Below, one piece after another: positions 37,417 through 45,696 of a DNA stretch of 64,000 nucleotides. The stretch is from NCBI RefSeq assembly GCF_000739085.1, contig NZ_CP009110.1, positions 1,116,001-1,180,000 of the forward strand, in the 5' to 3' direction. The translations under genes were made by a program, and so were the position numbers. The notes beneath the pieces were generated by a model. That model was not told where the DNA came from. It worked only from the letters and a program-made list of their open reading frames with translations, and ran no database searches. Source of the stretch: Amycolatopsis methanolica 239. Its GTDB lineage: Bacteria; Actinomycetota; Actinomycetes; Mycobacteriales; Pseudonocardiaceae. Within the stretch, counting starts at the first letter, position 1. Each line of letters opens with the position of its first letter.

Positions 37417-38490
37417 ATGACCGCTATGGCCGCACACACGCACGATCACATCGACTGGGCCGAGCGGATACCGGCGTTGCGCCGCGCCGACGAGCTTCAA
37501 GCAACCACCCACGCGGGAATCGCCGCCCACCTGGTCGGTCGCCTCGGCGCGCAGCCGGTGATCGTCGACGTAGGTAGTGGAGCCGGCGGGATGAGCGCGG
37601 CCTTCGCGGCCGAGTTGGCCAGCCGCGGCGGCGGCACGCTCGTTCTCGTCGACGCCGTTCCGGAGCTGCTCGAGGTGGCCGAGGCCGCAGCCAGGGCGGC
37701 CGTCGGGCGGGTGAACGCGGAACGCATCGCCCGGGCGGACCTGGAGAGTCCTGAGGCTGGGACCCGAGGCGAGCCCTCAGCTGCACCGCAACAGGTCGAA
37801 CTCGAGCAGGCGCAAGCGGAGTTGGCGGGGAGCGCTGTGGCTGCGACGGTAGGCCGCGCCCACCCCGGACCTGAGGCTGTTTCCAAGGCTGCATTCGCCG
37901 GGCATGTCTCGATCGAGAGCATCCGAGCCGACGTCGCGTCGGTGGACCTTGCTCAGCTCGTCCAGCCCGCGGACCTGGTCTGGGCCGCTTCGATGGCGCA
38001 TCACCTCCCTGATCAGCAAGCCGGAGTCGACGGCTTGGTCACGGCTCTCAAGTCGGGCGGAACGCTCGCTCTGGCTGAGGGGAGCCCACCCACGTACTGC
38101 CTCCCCTGGGATCTGGGCATCGGCGAACCCGGGTTGGAGCGTCGTCTACTGGCAGCCCGCGACCACTCGTTCGGAGAAATGCGTGCCGGCATGCCGGGCT
38201 CGGTCCGGATGCCCTATGGCTGGTACACAGCCCTCGTCAAAGCAGGTCTGGGGCAAGTCGGCTCTTTCAGTTGTCTTGTCGACTTGCCTGCGCCACCCAG
38301 CCAAGTCGTTCGCAACTACGTGATCGAGCGCATAGCCTGGCTCGCGTCGGACGGCGACGAGCTGGTGACGCAGGAAGATCGGGACGTCCTGCACCGCCTC
38401 CTCGATCCAGCGGATCCCGAGTACCTGGGCAACCGCGAGGACATCTACGTGCTCGGAACGCAGACAGTCCACTTCGGATCGCGCCGATGA
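37417..38490 (+). CDS. Class I SAM-dependent methyltransferase with inserted linker
   Basis: This 357-residue methyltransferase has the SAM-binding motif I, VIVDVGSGAGGMS, at about residues 48-60. The acidic strand end LVLVDAVPELLEVAEAAA comes next, and motif IV-like DLVWAASMAHHLPD is near residue 190. Between the second and later strands there is an insert of about 55 residues (about 97-152) rich in Glu, Ala, Gln and Gly that does not look like methyltransferase core. The substrate is unknown. The start may be ATG 37417 or ATG 37426. It is translationally coupled (ATGA) to a small zinc-ribbon gene. Confidence 0.8.
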   Translation: MTAMAAHTHDHIDWAERIPALRRADELQATTHAGIAAHLVGRLGAQPVIVDVGSGAGGMSAAFAAELASRGGGTLVLVDAVPELLEVAEAAARAAVGRVNAERIARADLESPEAGTRGEPSAAPQQVELEQAQAELAGSAVAATVGRAHPGPEAVSKAAFAGHVSIESIRADVASVDLAQLVQPADLVWAASMAHHLPDQQAGVDGLVTALKSGGTLALAEGSPPTYCLPWDLGIGEPGLERRLLAARDHSFGEMRAGMPGSVRMPYGWYTALVKAGLGQVGSFSCLVDLPAPPSQVVRNYVIERIAWLASDGDELVTQEDRDVLHRLLDPADPEYLGNREDIYVLGTQTVHFGSRR

Positions 38491-38666
38491 CCGAGGCGGT
38501 TGCCTGTTCTCGCTGCGGCACTGAACGGAAGCTAGACGAGGACCCGCTGGAAACGTTGGCGTGGGTCAGCGAACGCGAGGGCGGTGCTCTGCACTGGCTG
38601 TGTCCCCGATGCGCTCGTGAGCACGTCCGTGACATCGAGGGGAAGCTCCCACCCGAATACTGGTGA
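38487..38666 (+). CDS. Small zinc-ribbon-like protein
   Basis: This 59-residue protein carries two CxxC pairs, ACSRCGTE near the N-terminus and LCPRCARE later, which probably bind one zinc. The ATG overlaps the stop of the methyltransferase gene by four bases, indicating co-translation. Similar tiny ribbon proteins are frequent in actinomycetes. The function is unknown; a protein-protein or nucleic-acid contact role is possible. Confidence 0.7.
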   Translation: MTEAVACSRCGTERKLDEDPLETLAWVSEREGGALHWLCPRCAREHVRDIEGKLPPEYW

Positions 38667-38673
38667 CTGCTCG

Positions 38674-39615
38674 TCATGCTGCTACCTCCTTCAGCGCCTG
38701 AACCCTCGGCCGCCTGCGGCGAGCTGCCGCGGCGAACGCGCTCGTGAGTTCCCGCGCCACCGCCATCGCGTCACCGCGAAGCCGGCTCGGGGTGGTGTGG
38801 ACCAACACCACTCCGGCGCCGGTGAGCGGAAGGTGGCTCGCCGCCGGACGGTCAGAGCAGGTGGGGGCGGGATCGAGGATCCAGCCCAGGGCGACTTCGT
38901 CCCACCAGGCGTCGACCACGCCGAGCCGACGTCCGGCCGAGTCGCAGATGGTCACGTTCCAGACCGGCGGCGGCACCGGGACGCCGCCAAGCAGTTCCCG
39001 CGCCACACCCTGCTGGTAGGTGTCGCGGAGCGAACCCAGACTGCGCAGGGTCTGGCGGACTGCCGCTGTTCCGCGTTGATTACCGGCGTCGACCTCGTCA
39101 CGCAACTGTTCGGCGCTGCACAGGCCGTAGTAGACCGGCAGCGTGAGCAGGCGCCGGAGCCTGTCCGGATCGGTCTCGTGCCTGGCGAGATCGACTGTGG
39201 CGCGGGCGGGCGGAGCGAACGGTAGCCCGTCCACGACGACCGGCTCGGGCACGCGGGACGTGCGATCGAGCCAGGTGAACTCCTGCGACGCGATCCGACG
39301 TCCGATCGGGATCAGGACGTGGACGCGCCGGGACGGAGACAGCGGAATGCCTTGAGCCTGCAACGCATCCGTGCCGCTGATCACCGCATCCGGGCCGGCG
39401 TGGTACATCGCTGCGCGCAGCTGTTGGCCCCGGCTGGGTTCTCGGTTGCTCAACAGGATCACGCCTGGCAGGAGCCTTCGCCACGGCCCGCCCGGACGGC
39501 ACCGGGACGAGATGACGTGCTGGCTCAGGCCCGCTCGGCGCAAGCGCATGCTGGTGGTGACGTCCTCGCCCGGAGTCGAATCACACGCTGGTGTTGCGCT
39601 GATGGTTTCGGTCAT
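38674..39615 (-). CDS. AbiEi-antitoxin-like / endonuclease-like actinobacterial protein
   Basis: This 313-residue protein belongs to a widespread actinobacterial family often labelled type IV antitoxin AbiEi domain protein. The N-terminal part resembles a winged helix plus AbiEi region (RRLLPGVILLSN; RAAMYHAGPDAVISGTDALQAQGI; RRVHVLIPIGRR). The C-terminal part (VWNVTICDSAGRRLGVVDAWWDEVALGW) resembles a very-short-patch/DUF559-type nuclease fold. No AbiEii toxin lies beside it, so it is an orphan and a toxin-antitoxin function is doubtful. The ATG at 39615 gives the best start. Confidence 0.6.
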   Translation of the reverse strand: MTETISATPACDSTPGEDVTTSMRLRRAGLSQHVISSRCRPGGPWRRLLPGVILLSNREPSRGQQLRAAMYHAGPDAVISGTDALQAQGIPLSPSRRVHVLIPIGRRIASQEFTWLDRTSRVPEPVVVDGLPFAPPARATVDLARHETDPDRLRRLLTLPVYYGLCSAEQLRDEVDAGNQRGTAAVRQTLRSLGSLRDTYQQGVARELLGGVPVPPPVWNVTICDSAGRRLGVVDAWWDEVALGWILDPAPTCSDRPAASHLPLTGAGVVLVHTTPSRLRGDAMAVARELTSAFAAAARRRRPRVQALKEVAA

Positions 39616-40166
39616 GGAACCAGCGTTGCGCTGGAAATGAGGCAGGGGAAGAGGTGACGGGGAACTGTGGACAACTCGATGGTGCGACTGGTCATCTCGT
39701 GCGGTTCTCGTCGAAATTGTGGATAACTGGGGGTCCTGAGCGGCCCACGGAATCCGCGGCGGCCGAAGTTGCGGCATGGTGGATGTTGCGTCGGGACAGG
39801 CAGGACGAAGACCAGCGCGGAAGCTCGGTCCGCGTGGCGATGGAAGGTTCGCTCGTCGTGCACCCACTGCGCTGGCGGGGTATATGACGACGAGGAGGTG
39901 GTGGCATGCAATGCGATGTGTTGCGAGGAAGGCGCAGGGATGCAGCGGGTGGGATTGCACATGCTGATGCGGACTGAAGGAATTGGCGGGGCATACGTTG
40001 CGCGAGACAAGAAACCGGCCGGGAAAGGGCGCGTGTTTGCGAGTAGGGCCGAGACGCCGGGCTCAGCGCCGTGAACAGGGCACCGGACTCCGCGACGTCC
40101 CGGGGCTTGCGCGAAGAGCGTCGCCCCTGACGTCCGGACGAGAATGAACCGAAAGGCAGGTGTTGC
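39616..40166. other. Gene-poor stretch with DnaA-box-like sites
   Basis: No supported gene. It contains TGTGGACAA at 39666-39674 and TGTGGATAA at 39718-39726, both matching DnaA-box consensus forms on the complementary strand. A GAGGAGG-preceded 23-codon open frame starts at ATG 39906, with no other support. The remainder has lower GC than the neighbourhood and no repeat or hairpin of note. Confidence 0.5.
39666..39726. promoter_or_regulatory. Two DnaA-box-like 9-mers
   Basis: TGTGGACAA (39666-39674) is the complement of TTGTCCACA, the streptomycete-type DnaA box. TGTGGATAA (39718-39726) is the complement of TTATCCACA, the classical box. They lie in the same orientation, 52 bases apart, upstream of the leftward AbiEi-like gene. 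Binding is untested and the sites could be fortuitous. Confidence 0.4.
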
Positions 40167-41513
40167 TCAGTCGGCGAAGCCGGGCTGCCAGCGCTCCACG
40201 ATCGCTCGTGCTGGAATCTCCGCGTCGAGCTGGCACAGGATTCCCGTCGAACCTGCCGTCACGCGGTGGATCAGCAGGTATTCCGGCGGGAGGTTCAGTG
40301 ACCGGCCGGTGCGGAAGTCGCGGCCACGGGTGTCGCTGACCCGCATCGCTTGGCGTTGCATCCAGCGGCGCGTGAAATGGAAGCGCTCGTTGGCGAGGGG
40401 CTCGGTGAACGGGGCCAGGTAAGCAAGCACGTCGTCAGCGCTGAGTTCCGTGCCAGGCCGGATGAAGCCGGAGGAGCGCAGCAACTCCATGAGTTCGGTG
40501 GAGCGGTGATCGAGGGCCAGACGTGTCATCTCGCCCAGCTGGCGGGGAATGCCGTGCGGTAGGCGGGCAACGGCGCCGAAGTCGATCACGGCGAGGCGGC
40601 CGTCGTCCAGCAACATGAAGTTGCCGGGATGCGGGTCGGAATGCAACAGCTTCGCCCGGGCCGGTGACGAGAAGTGGAACTCGGCCAGGAGCGCGCCGAC
40701 GTGGTTGCGAGTCTCGGCGTCCGCGCCGGCGATGATCTTGGCGAGGGGGGTGCCGGTGACCCATTCGGTCACGAGCACCTTGGGCGCGCTCGCGACCACC
40801 TTCGGCACCAGGACCTTGTCGTCACCGTCGAAGGCCTTCGCGAACTCGCGCTGGCTGTCGGCCTCGCCGCGGTAGTCCAGCTCCTCGTCCATCCGCGCGG
40901 ACAGTTCGGCAAGCAGTGGCTTGACCTCGGTGCCCGGCAGGAGCGCCTGGAAGAGCCTGCTGAACCGCTGCAGCTGCCGCAGGTCGCTGCGCAGTGCCTC
41001 GTCGGCGCCGGGGTACTGGACCTTGACCGCCACCTCGCGACCGTCGTGCCACACCCCGCGGTGCACCTGACCGATGCTCGCCGACGCGGTGGGGGCGTCG
41101 TCGAACTCACGGAACCGCGTCTCCCACGACCGGCCCAGCTGTTCGGCCAGGACGCGCCGGGTTTGGCGGACCGGCATCGGCGGCGCAGCGGCCTGCAGGC
41201 GGGTCAGTGCGTCCCGGTACGGGGCGGCCAGCTCGTCGGGCACGGCCGCCTCGAAGACGCTCAAGGTCTGCCCGAACTTCATCGCGCCGCCCTTGAGCGT
41301 GCCGAGCACCTCGAACAGCTGCTCGGCAGCCTTCGCCGACAGGTTCGCGTTGACTTCTTCCGCGCTCTGACCGGTCAGGCGCCGCCCCCAGCCGCCGACC
41401 GCCCGCCCCGCGATTCCGAGCGGCAGGCTCGCGAGCTTCGCGGCGCGGGCGGCGGTGCGGCGGGGAATCCCGGGATCGGCACGGTCGTCGGTCTCTTCGG
41501 GAAAGTCGGTCAC
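40167..41513 (-). CDS. ABC1/UbiB-family protein kinase-like ATPase
   Basis: This 448-residue protein is of the ABC1 (AarF/UbiB/ADCK) atypical kinase family. It has the family motif KFGQTLSVFEAAVPDEL in place of a classical glycine loop, the lysine motif VAVKVQYPG, the catalytic loop LLHSDPHPGNFMLLDDG and the metal motif VIDFGAVARL. Relatives are linked to quinone or lipid metabolism, and the mycobacterial one lies near whiB7 and uvrD2 as here. The GTG at 41513 overlaps the TGA of the upstream ThiF-type gene by GTGA, so the two are co-translated. Confidence 0.93.
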   Translation of the reverse strand: MTDFPEETDDRADPGIPRRTAARAAKLASLPLGIAGRAVGGWGRRLTGQSAEEVNANLSAKAAEQLFEVLGTLKGGAMKFGQTLSVFEAAVPDELAAPYRDALTRLQAAAPPMPVRQTRRVLAEQLGRSWETRFREFDDAPTASASIGQVHRGVWHDGREVAVKVQYPGADEALRSDLRQLQRFSRLFQALLPGTEVKPLLAELSARMDEELDYRGEADSQREFAKAFDGDDKVLVPKVVASAPKVLVTEWVTGTPLAKIIAGADAETRNHVGALLAEFHFSSPARAKLLHSDPHPGNFMLLDDGRLAVIDFGAVARLPHGIPRQLGEMTRLALDHRSTELMELLRSSGFIRPGTELSADDVLAYLAPFTEPLANERFHFTRRWMQRQAMRVSDTRGRDFRTGRSLNLPPEYLLIHRVTAGSTGILCQLDAEIPARAIVERWQPGFAD

Positions 41514-42622
41514 TCCTGCGATTGTGCCTTGTCGACCATGTCCTCCGCAGCCATCGGCGCGAGCACGTTGCTGACCAGCGGTTCCGGGCGGGCCCCGCAG
41601 GTGCAGGCCGGGTTCGGCGGCCACGGGCGGTGGTAGACCGTGCAGTCGTACGGGTCGATCTCCATCGTCGTGTTCCAGCCGGGTGGCACGCCGTCGACCG
41701 GTCCGAGCGCCCGGAGCACCTGACCGGTCGCCATGGCGGCGGTCGCCTGGACCGTGGTCAGGTCGGCCTTCTGGGTGCGCCCGGCGAGCTGTCCCGCGAC
41801 TGTGGGCCAGCGGTCGTCCATCGAGCGGCGGGTGAGGTCCGCGCACGCCAGGCAGCTGCTCCGCCCGGGTTCGACGAGCGGACCCACGATCCCGATGCCC
41901 TCCCGCACGCGCACCGCCAAGTGCGGCACCCGCTCGTGCATCAGCTGCCGGACCAGCTCGGGCGCCGGAACGATGGCGTCGGCGAGCACGACGAGCTCCG
42001 GAAGCCGTCCGTCGAGCAGGCGGCGCGTCACGGTCGCAGGGTTCGCCCGCCGGACGGCGTCAGCCGCCGCGGCCGACCGGGACCGGCCGATGTCGGCGTC
42101 GGTGTAGCCACTGCCGGTGTCGTGCTCGGTGACATTGCCGGCGGCCTCGACACGCACCTGTCCCACTCCCGCCGTGGCGAGCAGCACCGCGATGGCGACC
42201 GTCAGCCGCCCCGACCCGAACAGCACGACGGCGCTGTGGCGGCGCCGGGCGACGGTCTCGCCATGGCGGTGCCCGGTGGACAGGGACCACAGGCCGGCCT
42301 CGCTGGCGGCGCGGTTGTAGGCGGACGGCGGCCATGCCTCCTCGACCAGTCCGAGCCGGGTCAGGTTGGTGACGATGTCTCGGAGGATTTCGACGTGTTC
42401 GCTCTTGGCGAGCGCGAGCAGGCTCTCCAGGCGGAGACTGCCGTCGAGGCGGTGCAGAGCGTCCACCAGGTCGGGTGGCAGGTCCTTGGCCACCATCGCG
42501 TGCCTGGGGTCGAGACCGATCTGGACCTCGCCCGGACCGCGGTCGAAGACCTCCAGGCCCGGCCGCAGCCAGGGGCGTTCGGGCAGGAAGACCGTGTGCT
42601 GATTTGTGCTGCTGTCCGTCAT
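41510..42622 (-). CDS. ThiF/TOMM cyclodehydratase-like protein
   Basis: This 370-residue protein resembles the E1-like, leader-peptide-binding components of TOMM (thiazole/oxazole-modified microcin) synthesis. The nucleotide-fold stretch is SAVVLFGSGRLTVAIAVLLATAGVGQVRVEA. Two cysteine motifs, SCLACADL and ACTCGA, probably bind zinc as in ThiF/MoeB relatives. No YcaO partner or precursor peptide gene is nearby, and the gene is a stable companion of the ABC1 kinase in actinomycetes, so a conserved cellular role is more likely than a peptide natural product. It starts next to the inverted DnaA-box repeat at 42671-42708. Confidence 0.8.
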   Translation of the reverse strand: MTDSSTNQHTVFLPERPWLRPGLEVFDRGPGEVQIGLDPRHAMVAKDLPPDLVDALHRLDGSLRLESLLALAKSEHVEILRDIVTNLTRLGLVEEAWPPSAYNRAASEAGLWSLSTGHRHGETVARRRHSAVVLFGSGRLTVAIAVLLATAGVGQVRVEAAGNVTEHDTGSGYTDADIGRSRSAAAADAVRRANPATVTRRLLDGRLPELVVLADAIVPAPELVRQLMHERVPHLAVRVREGIGIVGPLVEPGRSSCLACADLTRRSMDDRWPTVAGQLAGRTQKADLTTVQATAAMATGQVLRALGPVDGVPPGWNTTMEIDPYDCTVYHRPWPPNPACTCGARPEPLVSNVLAPMAAEDMVDKAQSQE

Positions 42623-42670
42623 GGAGCACAGAGTGACGGAAGGTGGCTAAGAATCCGCTAACCAAGATCG

Positions 42671-42708
42671 CGAGTTATCCACAGGTAGGCCATCATGTGG
42701 ATAACTCG
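42671..42708. promoter_or_regulatory. 13-bp perfect inverted repeat containing two DnaA boxes
   Basis: CGAGTTATCCACA (42671-42683) and TGTGGATAACTCG (42696-42708) are perfect mirror copies separated by 12 bases. Each arm contains the classical DnaA box TTATCCACA. It sits in the 142-base divergent region between the ThiF-type gene and the metallopeptidase gene. It may be a regulator site or a DnaA-titration site. Confidence 0.65.
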
Positions 42709-42764
42709 GGCCTTCTCGAAGTCGGCTCTCCCGACTTGTCGGCCCCTGGCTTTACCGTGGACGG

Positions 42765-43358
42765 GTGGCGAACGCACGGGTGCCCTCTTTGAGGAACCGG
42801 GACAACACCGGGCAGTCATCGAACCCGCAGCTCAAGGTCGAAGTACGGCGCAGTGCACGACGAAGGCGGACGGTCAGCGCGTACCGGGACGGCGACACCC
42901 TCGTGGTGCTCATCCCGGCGAGCATGAGCCGAGCCGAGGAACAACACTGGGTGGCCGAGATGGAGCGCAAGCTCCAGCGCACGGAGACCAAGCGGGCGTC
43001 TCCGGCACGCGAGTCGGATGCCGCGCTGCTCGCGCGGTGCGCGCAGCTGTCGGCGCGATATCTCGACCGGCAGGCGTTGCCGGCGAGCGTCCGCTGGGTC
43101 CCGCCGATGCGCACCAGGTGGGCTTCGTGCACACCGGCGGACCGGACGATCCGGGTGAGTGACAGGTTGCAGAACGTGCCCGCGTGGGTGCTGGACTACG
43201 TGCTGGTGCACGAGCTGGCGCACCTGCGGGTGGCGGCGCACAACGCCGAGTTCTGGGAGCTGGTCCGGCGCTACCCGAAGACGGAGCGGGCGATCGGCTA
43301 CCTCGAGGGCCTGTCCGCGGCAGCCGGCTGGGGGATCAGCGAGCTGGACGACGACTGA
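42765..43358 (+). CDS. YgjP/SprT-like M48-type metallopeptidase
   Basis: This 197-residue YgjP-like metallopeptidase carries the zinc motif VLVHELAHLRVAAHNAEFW (HExxH plus a downstream histidine). The family start is KVEVRRSARRRRTVSAYRDGDTLVVLIP, and the RTRWASCT segment precedes the zinc helix. The substrate is unknown. The GTG at 42765 is preceded by TACCGT at 42753-42758 with a six-base gap, a leaderless signature. It is divergent from the ThiF-type gene and shares the inverted-repeat region with it. Confidence 0.9.
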   Translation: MANARVPSLRNRDNTGQSSNPQLKVEVRRSARRRRTVSAYRDGDTLVVLIPASMSRAEEQHWVAEMERKLQRTETKRASPARESDAALLARCAQLSARYLDRQALPASVRWVPPMRTRWASCTPADRTIRVSDRLQNVPAWVLDYVLVHELAHLRVAAHNAEFWELVRRYPKTERAIGYLEGLSAAAGWGISELDDD

Positions 43359-43565
43359 GGAACGCAGCTCGGGGGCCTCGCTGCTTGGCGGGGCCCCCGA
43401 CCTCGTGAGGGGGTGGGAAACAGCGGCCTGACCAGGCGGCCGTGGTGTCGGTGTGGCGCTGAGCTGGGTGCGCGGCTGGTATCGCCGCGGGCCGGAGTGC
43501 CCCGGAGTCCTCTGCCGAGGACGGCATCGCTGCTGTTGGCCGGGATTACCTGAAACAAGGACAGG

Positions 43566-44115
43566 GGCGGCGTGGCCGTTGGCCGGGCTTGCTGAGATCC
43601 AGGGCGGAGCGCGGCGTTGCCGTGGCCGGGGTGCCGGGATCCGGGGCTAAGGGGGCGGGCCGTTGGCCGGGGCTAACCGGGATGCACGGCCGAGGGGGGC
43701 GGGGCCGTTGGCCGGACTGCCGGGATGAGGGCGGCGGGCCGGTGGCCGGGCTTGCCGGGGCCCAGGGTTGAGGGCGGTGTTGGTGTTGGCCGGGCCGCCG
43801 GGATCTACGGCTGTGCGCGGCGGGGCCGTTGGCCGGGACTTACCGGGATGCACGGCTGAGGGCTGCGTGGCCGTTGGCCGTGCAGCCGCGATGCGGGCTG
43901 AGGGCTGCGTGGCCGTTGGCCGGGCTTACCGAGATGCGGGGCTGAGGGCTGCGTTGGTGTTGCCGGGCCGCCGGGATCTACGGCTGAGGGCTGCGTGGCC
44001 GGGGCCGGGGCCTCATACAGATGCAGGGCTGAGGGCCGTTCCTGGTGGCCGGGCCCGTCGGGCTGTCGGGCTGAGGGCAGCGGGGCCGCTGCCGGGACTA
44101 TCGACAGCCAGGGCT
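43566..44115 (+). repeat. Degenerate tandem repeat, about 43-bp unit, about 13 copies
   Basis: The core GGCCGTTGGCCGGG recurs at about 43574, 43617, 43659, 43703, 43739, 43784, 43824, 43869, 43911, 43953, 43997, 44042 and 44086, mostly 41-45 bases apart. Parts such as GGGCTGAGGGCTGCGTGGCC and CGGGATGCACGGCTGAG lie between. Copies vary by substitution and small indels. The array fills the convergent gap after the metallopeptidase gene. Open frames through it change register and are not credible genes. The flanks 43359-43565 and 44116-44248 hold no feature I can support. Confidence 0.85.
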
Positions 44116-44248
44116 TAGAGCAGCGCAGTTGGTCGCGGGCCTCTCGAAGCCCAGCGCTGAACGCGCCCCAAGAGGGGCGCGGCGGGTCGCGCTCGGCTGG
44201 GGCCGGGCTTGCCGCCCGCCCCAGCCGGCTTCGCTTGTGCGACCGTGG

Positions 44249-45580
44249 TCAGCTGCCGGGCTCGTCGTCCTTGCCGGGGTCTCGCTTGTCCTCCCGCTTG
44301 GTGCGCTCCAGCTCGGCCATCGGGTCGTCCAGCTCGCCCGGCTTGCCCAGCCGCTCGGCGAACTCCAGCGGGTCGTCCAGGTCCTCCGCCGACGGCATCA
44401 GGTCCGGGTGCGACCACAGGCCGTCCCGCTTCTCGGCGCCGTGCCGATCGCCCACGAGCTTCCACAGCGCGGACGCCGCACGCATCCGGCGGGGCCTGAG
44501 TTCGAGGCCGACCAGAGTCGCGAACGTCTGCTCGGCCGGGCCGCCAGTCGCGCGGCGGCGGCGCAGCGTCTCACGCAGGGCGTCGGCCCCGGGGAGCCGG
44601 TCGCCGACCGCGTCGGCGACCACCACGTCCACCCAGCCCTCCACCAGGGCGAGCAGCGTCTCCAACCGGTTCAGCGCCGCCTGCTGCTCGGGCGTCGTCT
44701 GGGGCTCCAGCAGCCCCGAGGACAACGCCTCCTCGATGCTCGCCGGGTTCGACGGGTCCACCTGGCCGGCCAGCTGCTCCAGCGCGGAGGTGTCGACCTT
44801 GATGCCGTGCGCGAACTCCTCGACCGTCGCCAGCAGCCGCTGCCGCAGCCACGGCACGTGCGAGAACAGGCGCTGGTGCGCCGCCTCCCGCGCGGCCAGG
44901 AACACCAGGACTTCGCTGCTCGGCAGCTCCAGCCCCTCGGTGAACTTCCCGATGTTCGCGGGCAGCAGGGCCGACGTCCCCTCTGGCCCCAGCGGCAGAC
45001 CCACCTCGGTCGAGGTCAGGACCTCCGAGGCAAGCTGGGCGAGCGCGTTGCCCAGCTGCGAGCCGAACGCCATGCCGCCCATCTGGCCGACCATCGACAG
45101 CAGCGGCCCGGCGGCCTGCTTCGCCTCGGCGGGAAGCGCCTCCACCCACGCGCCCGACACCTGCTGGGCCACGGGATCGCACAGGCGCTGCCACGTCGGC
45201 AGCGTCTTCTGCACCCAGTCGCGCGGGGACCACGCCGCGGTCACCGACGCGCCCGCGGGCAGGATCGTCGCCGCGTCGAGCCACAGCTCCGCGAGGTGCC
45301 CGGCGTCCCGCACGGCGCTGTCGGCGTCGCCGCTCGAGGCGAAACCGATCGTGCCGCCTGCGCTTCCGCCGAGCTTCTGCAGTGCGATCTGTTTGGCGAG
45401 GTCGTAGTTCACCGGGCCCGACGAACTGCCGGCCTGGCTCAGCATCTGCCCGAGCTGGCTCAGCATCTGCCCGAGCTGGTTGAACGCGTCGGCGCCGGGC
45501 TGCTGGCCGCCCTCCGACGGCCCGTTGTCACCGGGCTTGTCGGGATCCGGGGGCCCGAAGCCGAACGGGAGATTGCTCAT
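44249..45580 (-). CDS. DUF2342 zincin-like protein
   Basis: This 443-residue member of the actinobacterial DUF2342/zincin_2 family is annotated as zinc-dependent metalloprotease or F420-associated protein. A Gly/Pro/Gln-rich start with a duplicated LGQMLSQ heptad precedes the folded part. Conserved segments are PTWQRLCDPVAQQVSGAW, FGSQLGNALAQLASEVL, FLAAREAAHQRLFSHVPWLR (likely metal-binding helix) and LETLLALVEGWVDVV. The C-terminus is charged and likely disordered. Gene order with the PDZ protease and UPF0182 matches mycobacteria. Protease activity is not proven by sequence. Confidence 0.88.
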   Translation of the reverse strand: MSNLPFGFGPPDPDKPGDNGPSEGGQQPGADAFNQLGQMLSQLGQMLSQAGSSSGPVNYDLAKQIALQKLGGSAGGTIGFASSGDADSAVRDAGHLAELWLDAATILPAGASVTAAWSPRDWVQKTLPTWQRLCDPVAQQVSGAWVEALPAEAKQAAGPLLSMVGQMGGMAFGSQLGNALAQLASEVLTSTEVGLPLGPEGTSALLPANIGKFTEGLELPSSEVLVFLAAREAAHQRLFSHVPWLRQRLLATVEEFAHGIKVDTSALEQLAGQVDPSNPASIEEALSSGLLEPQTTPEQQAALNRLETLLALVEGWVDVVVADAVGDRLPGADALRETLRRRRATGGPAEQTFATLVGLELRPRRMRAASALWKLVGDRHGAEKRDGLWSHPDLMPSAEDLDDPLEFAERLGKPGELDDPMAELERTKREDKRDPGKDDEPGS

Positions 45581-45696
45581 AGCTCCACCGTACGCGGCCG
45601 GAACAGCCGTGACCGCGCCAGAGGTGTCCGATTTCGCTCGGCGCGATCAAGGCCTGGTGATCGAGCATGCGGGCCGGTCACCGTACGCTGTGGGCC

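Noticed and set aside
38674-39615. Functional type IV toxin-antitoxin pair
   Set aside because: Only an AbiEi-like domain is present and no AbiEii nucleotidyltransferase toxin is adjacent.
39906-39977. 23-codon frame with GAGGAGG ahead of it
   Set aside because: The ribosome binding site is good but the peptide is short, with no family, coupling or conservation evidence available.
41510-42622. Ribosomally made peptide (TOMM) gene cluster
   Set aside because: No YcaO gene, oxidase or precursor peptide nearby; the neighbourhood is a conserved housekeeping one.
41522-42661. Long plus-strand open frame opposite the ThiF-type gene
   Set aside because: It is a shadow frame in high-GC DNA; the minus-strand protein has clear domain motifs and start/stop coupling.
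43453-44118. Chain of Gly/Ala/Arg-rich open frames
   Set aside because: They lie in a 43-base degenerate repeat, change frame between copies and have no domains.
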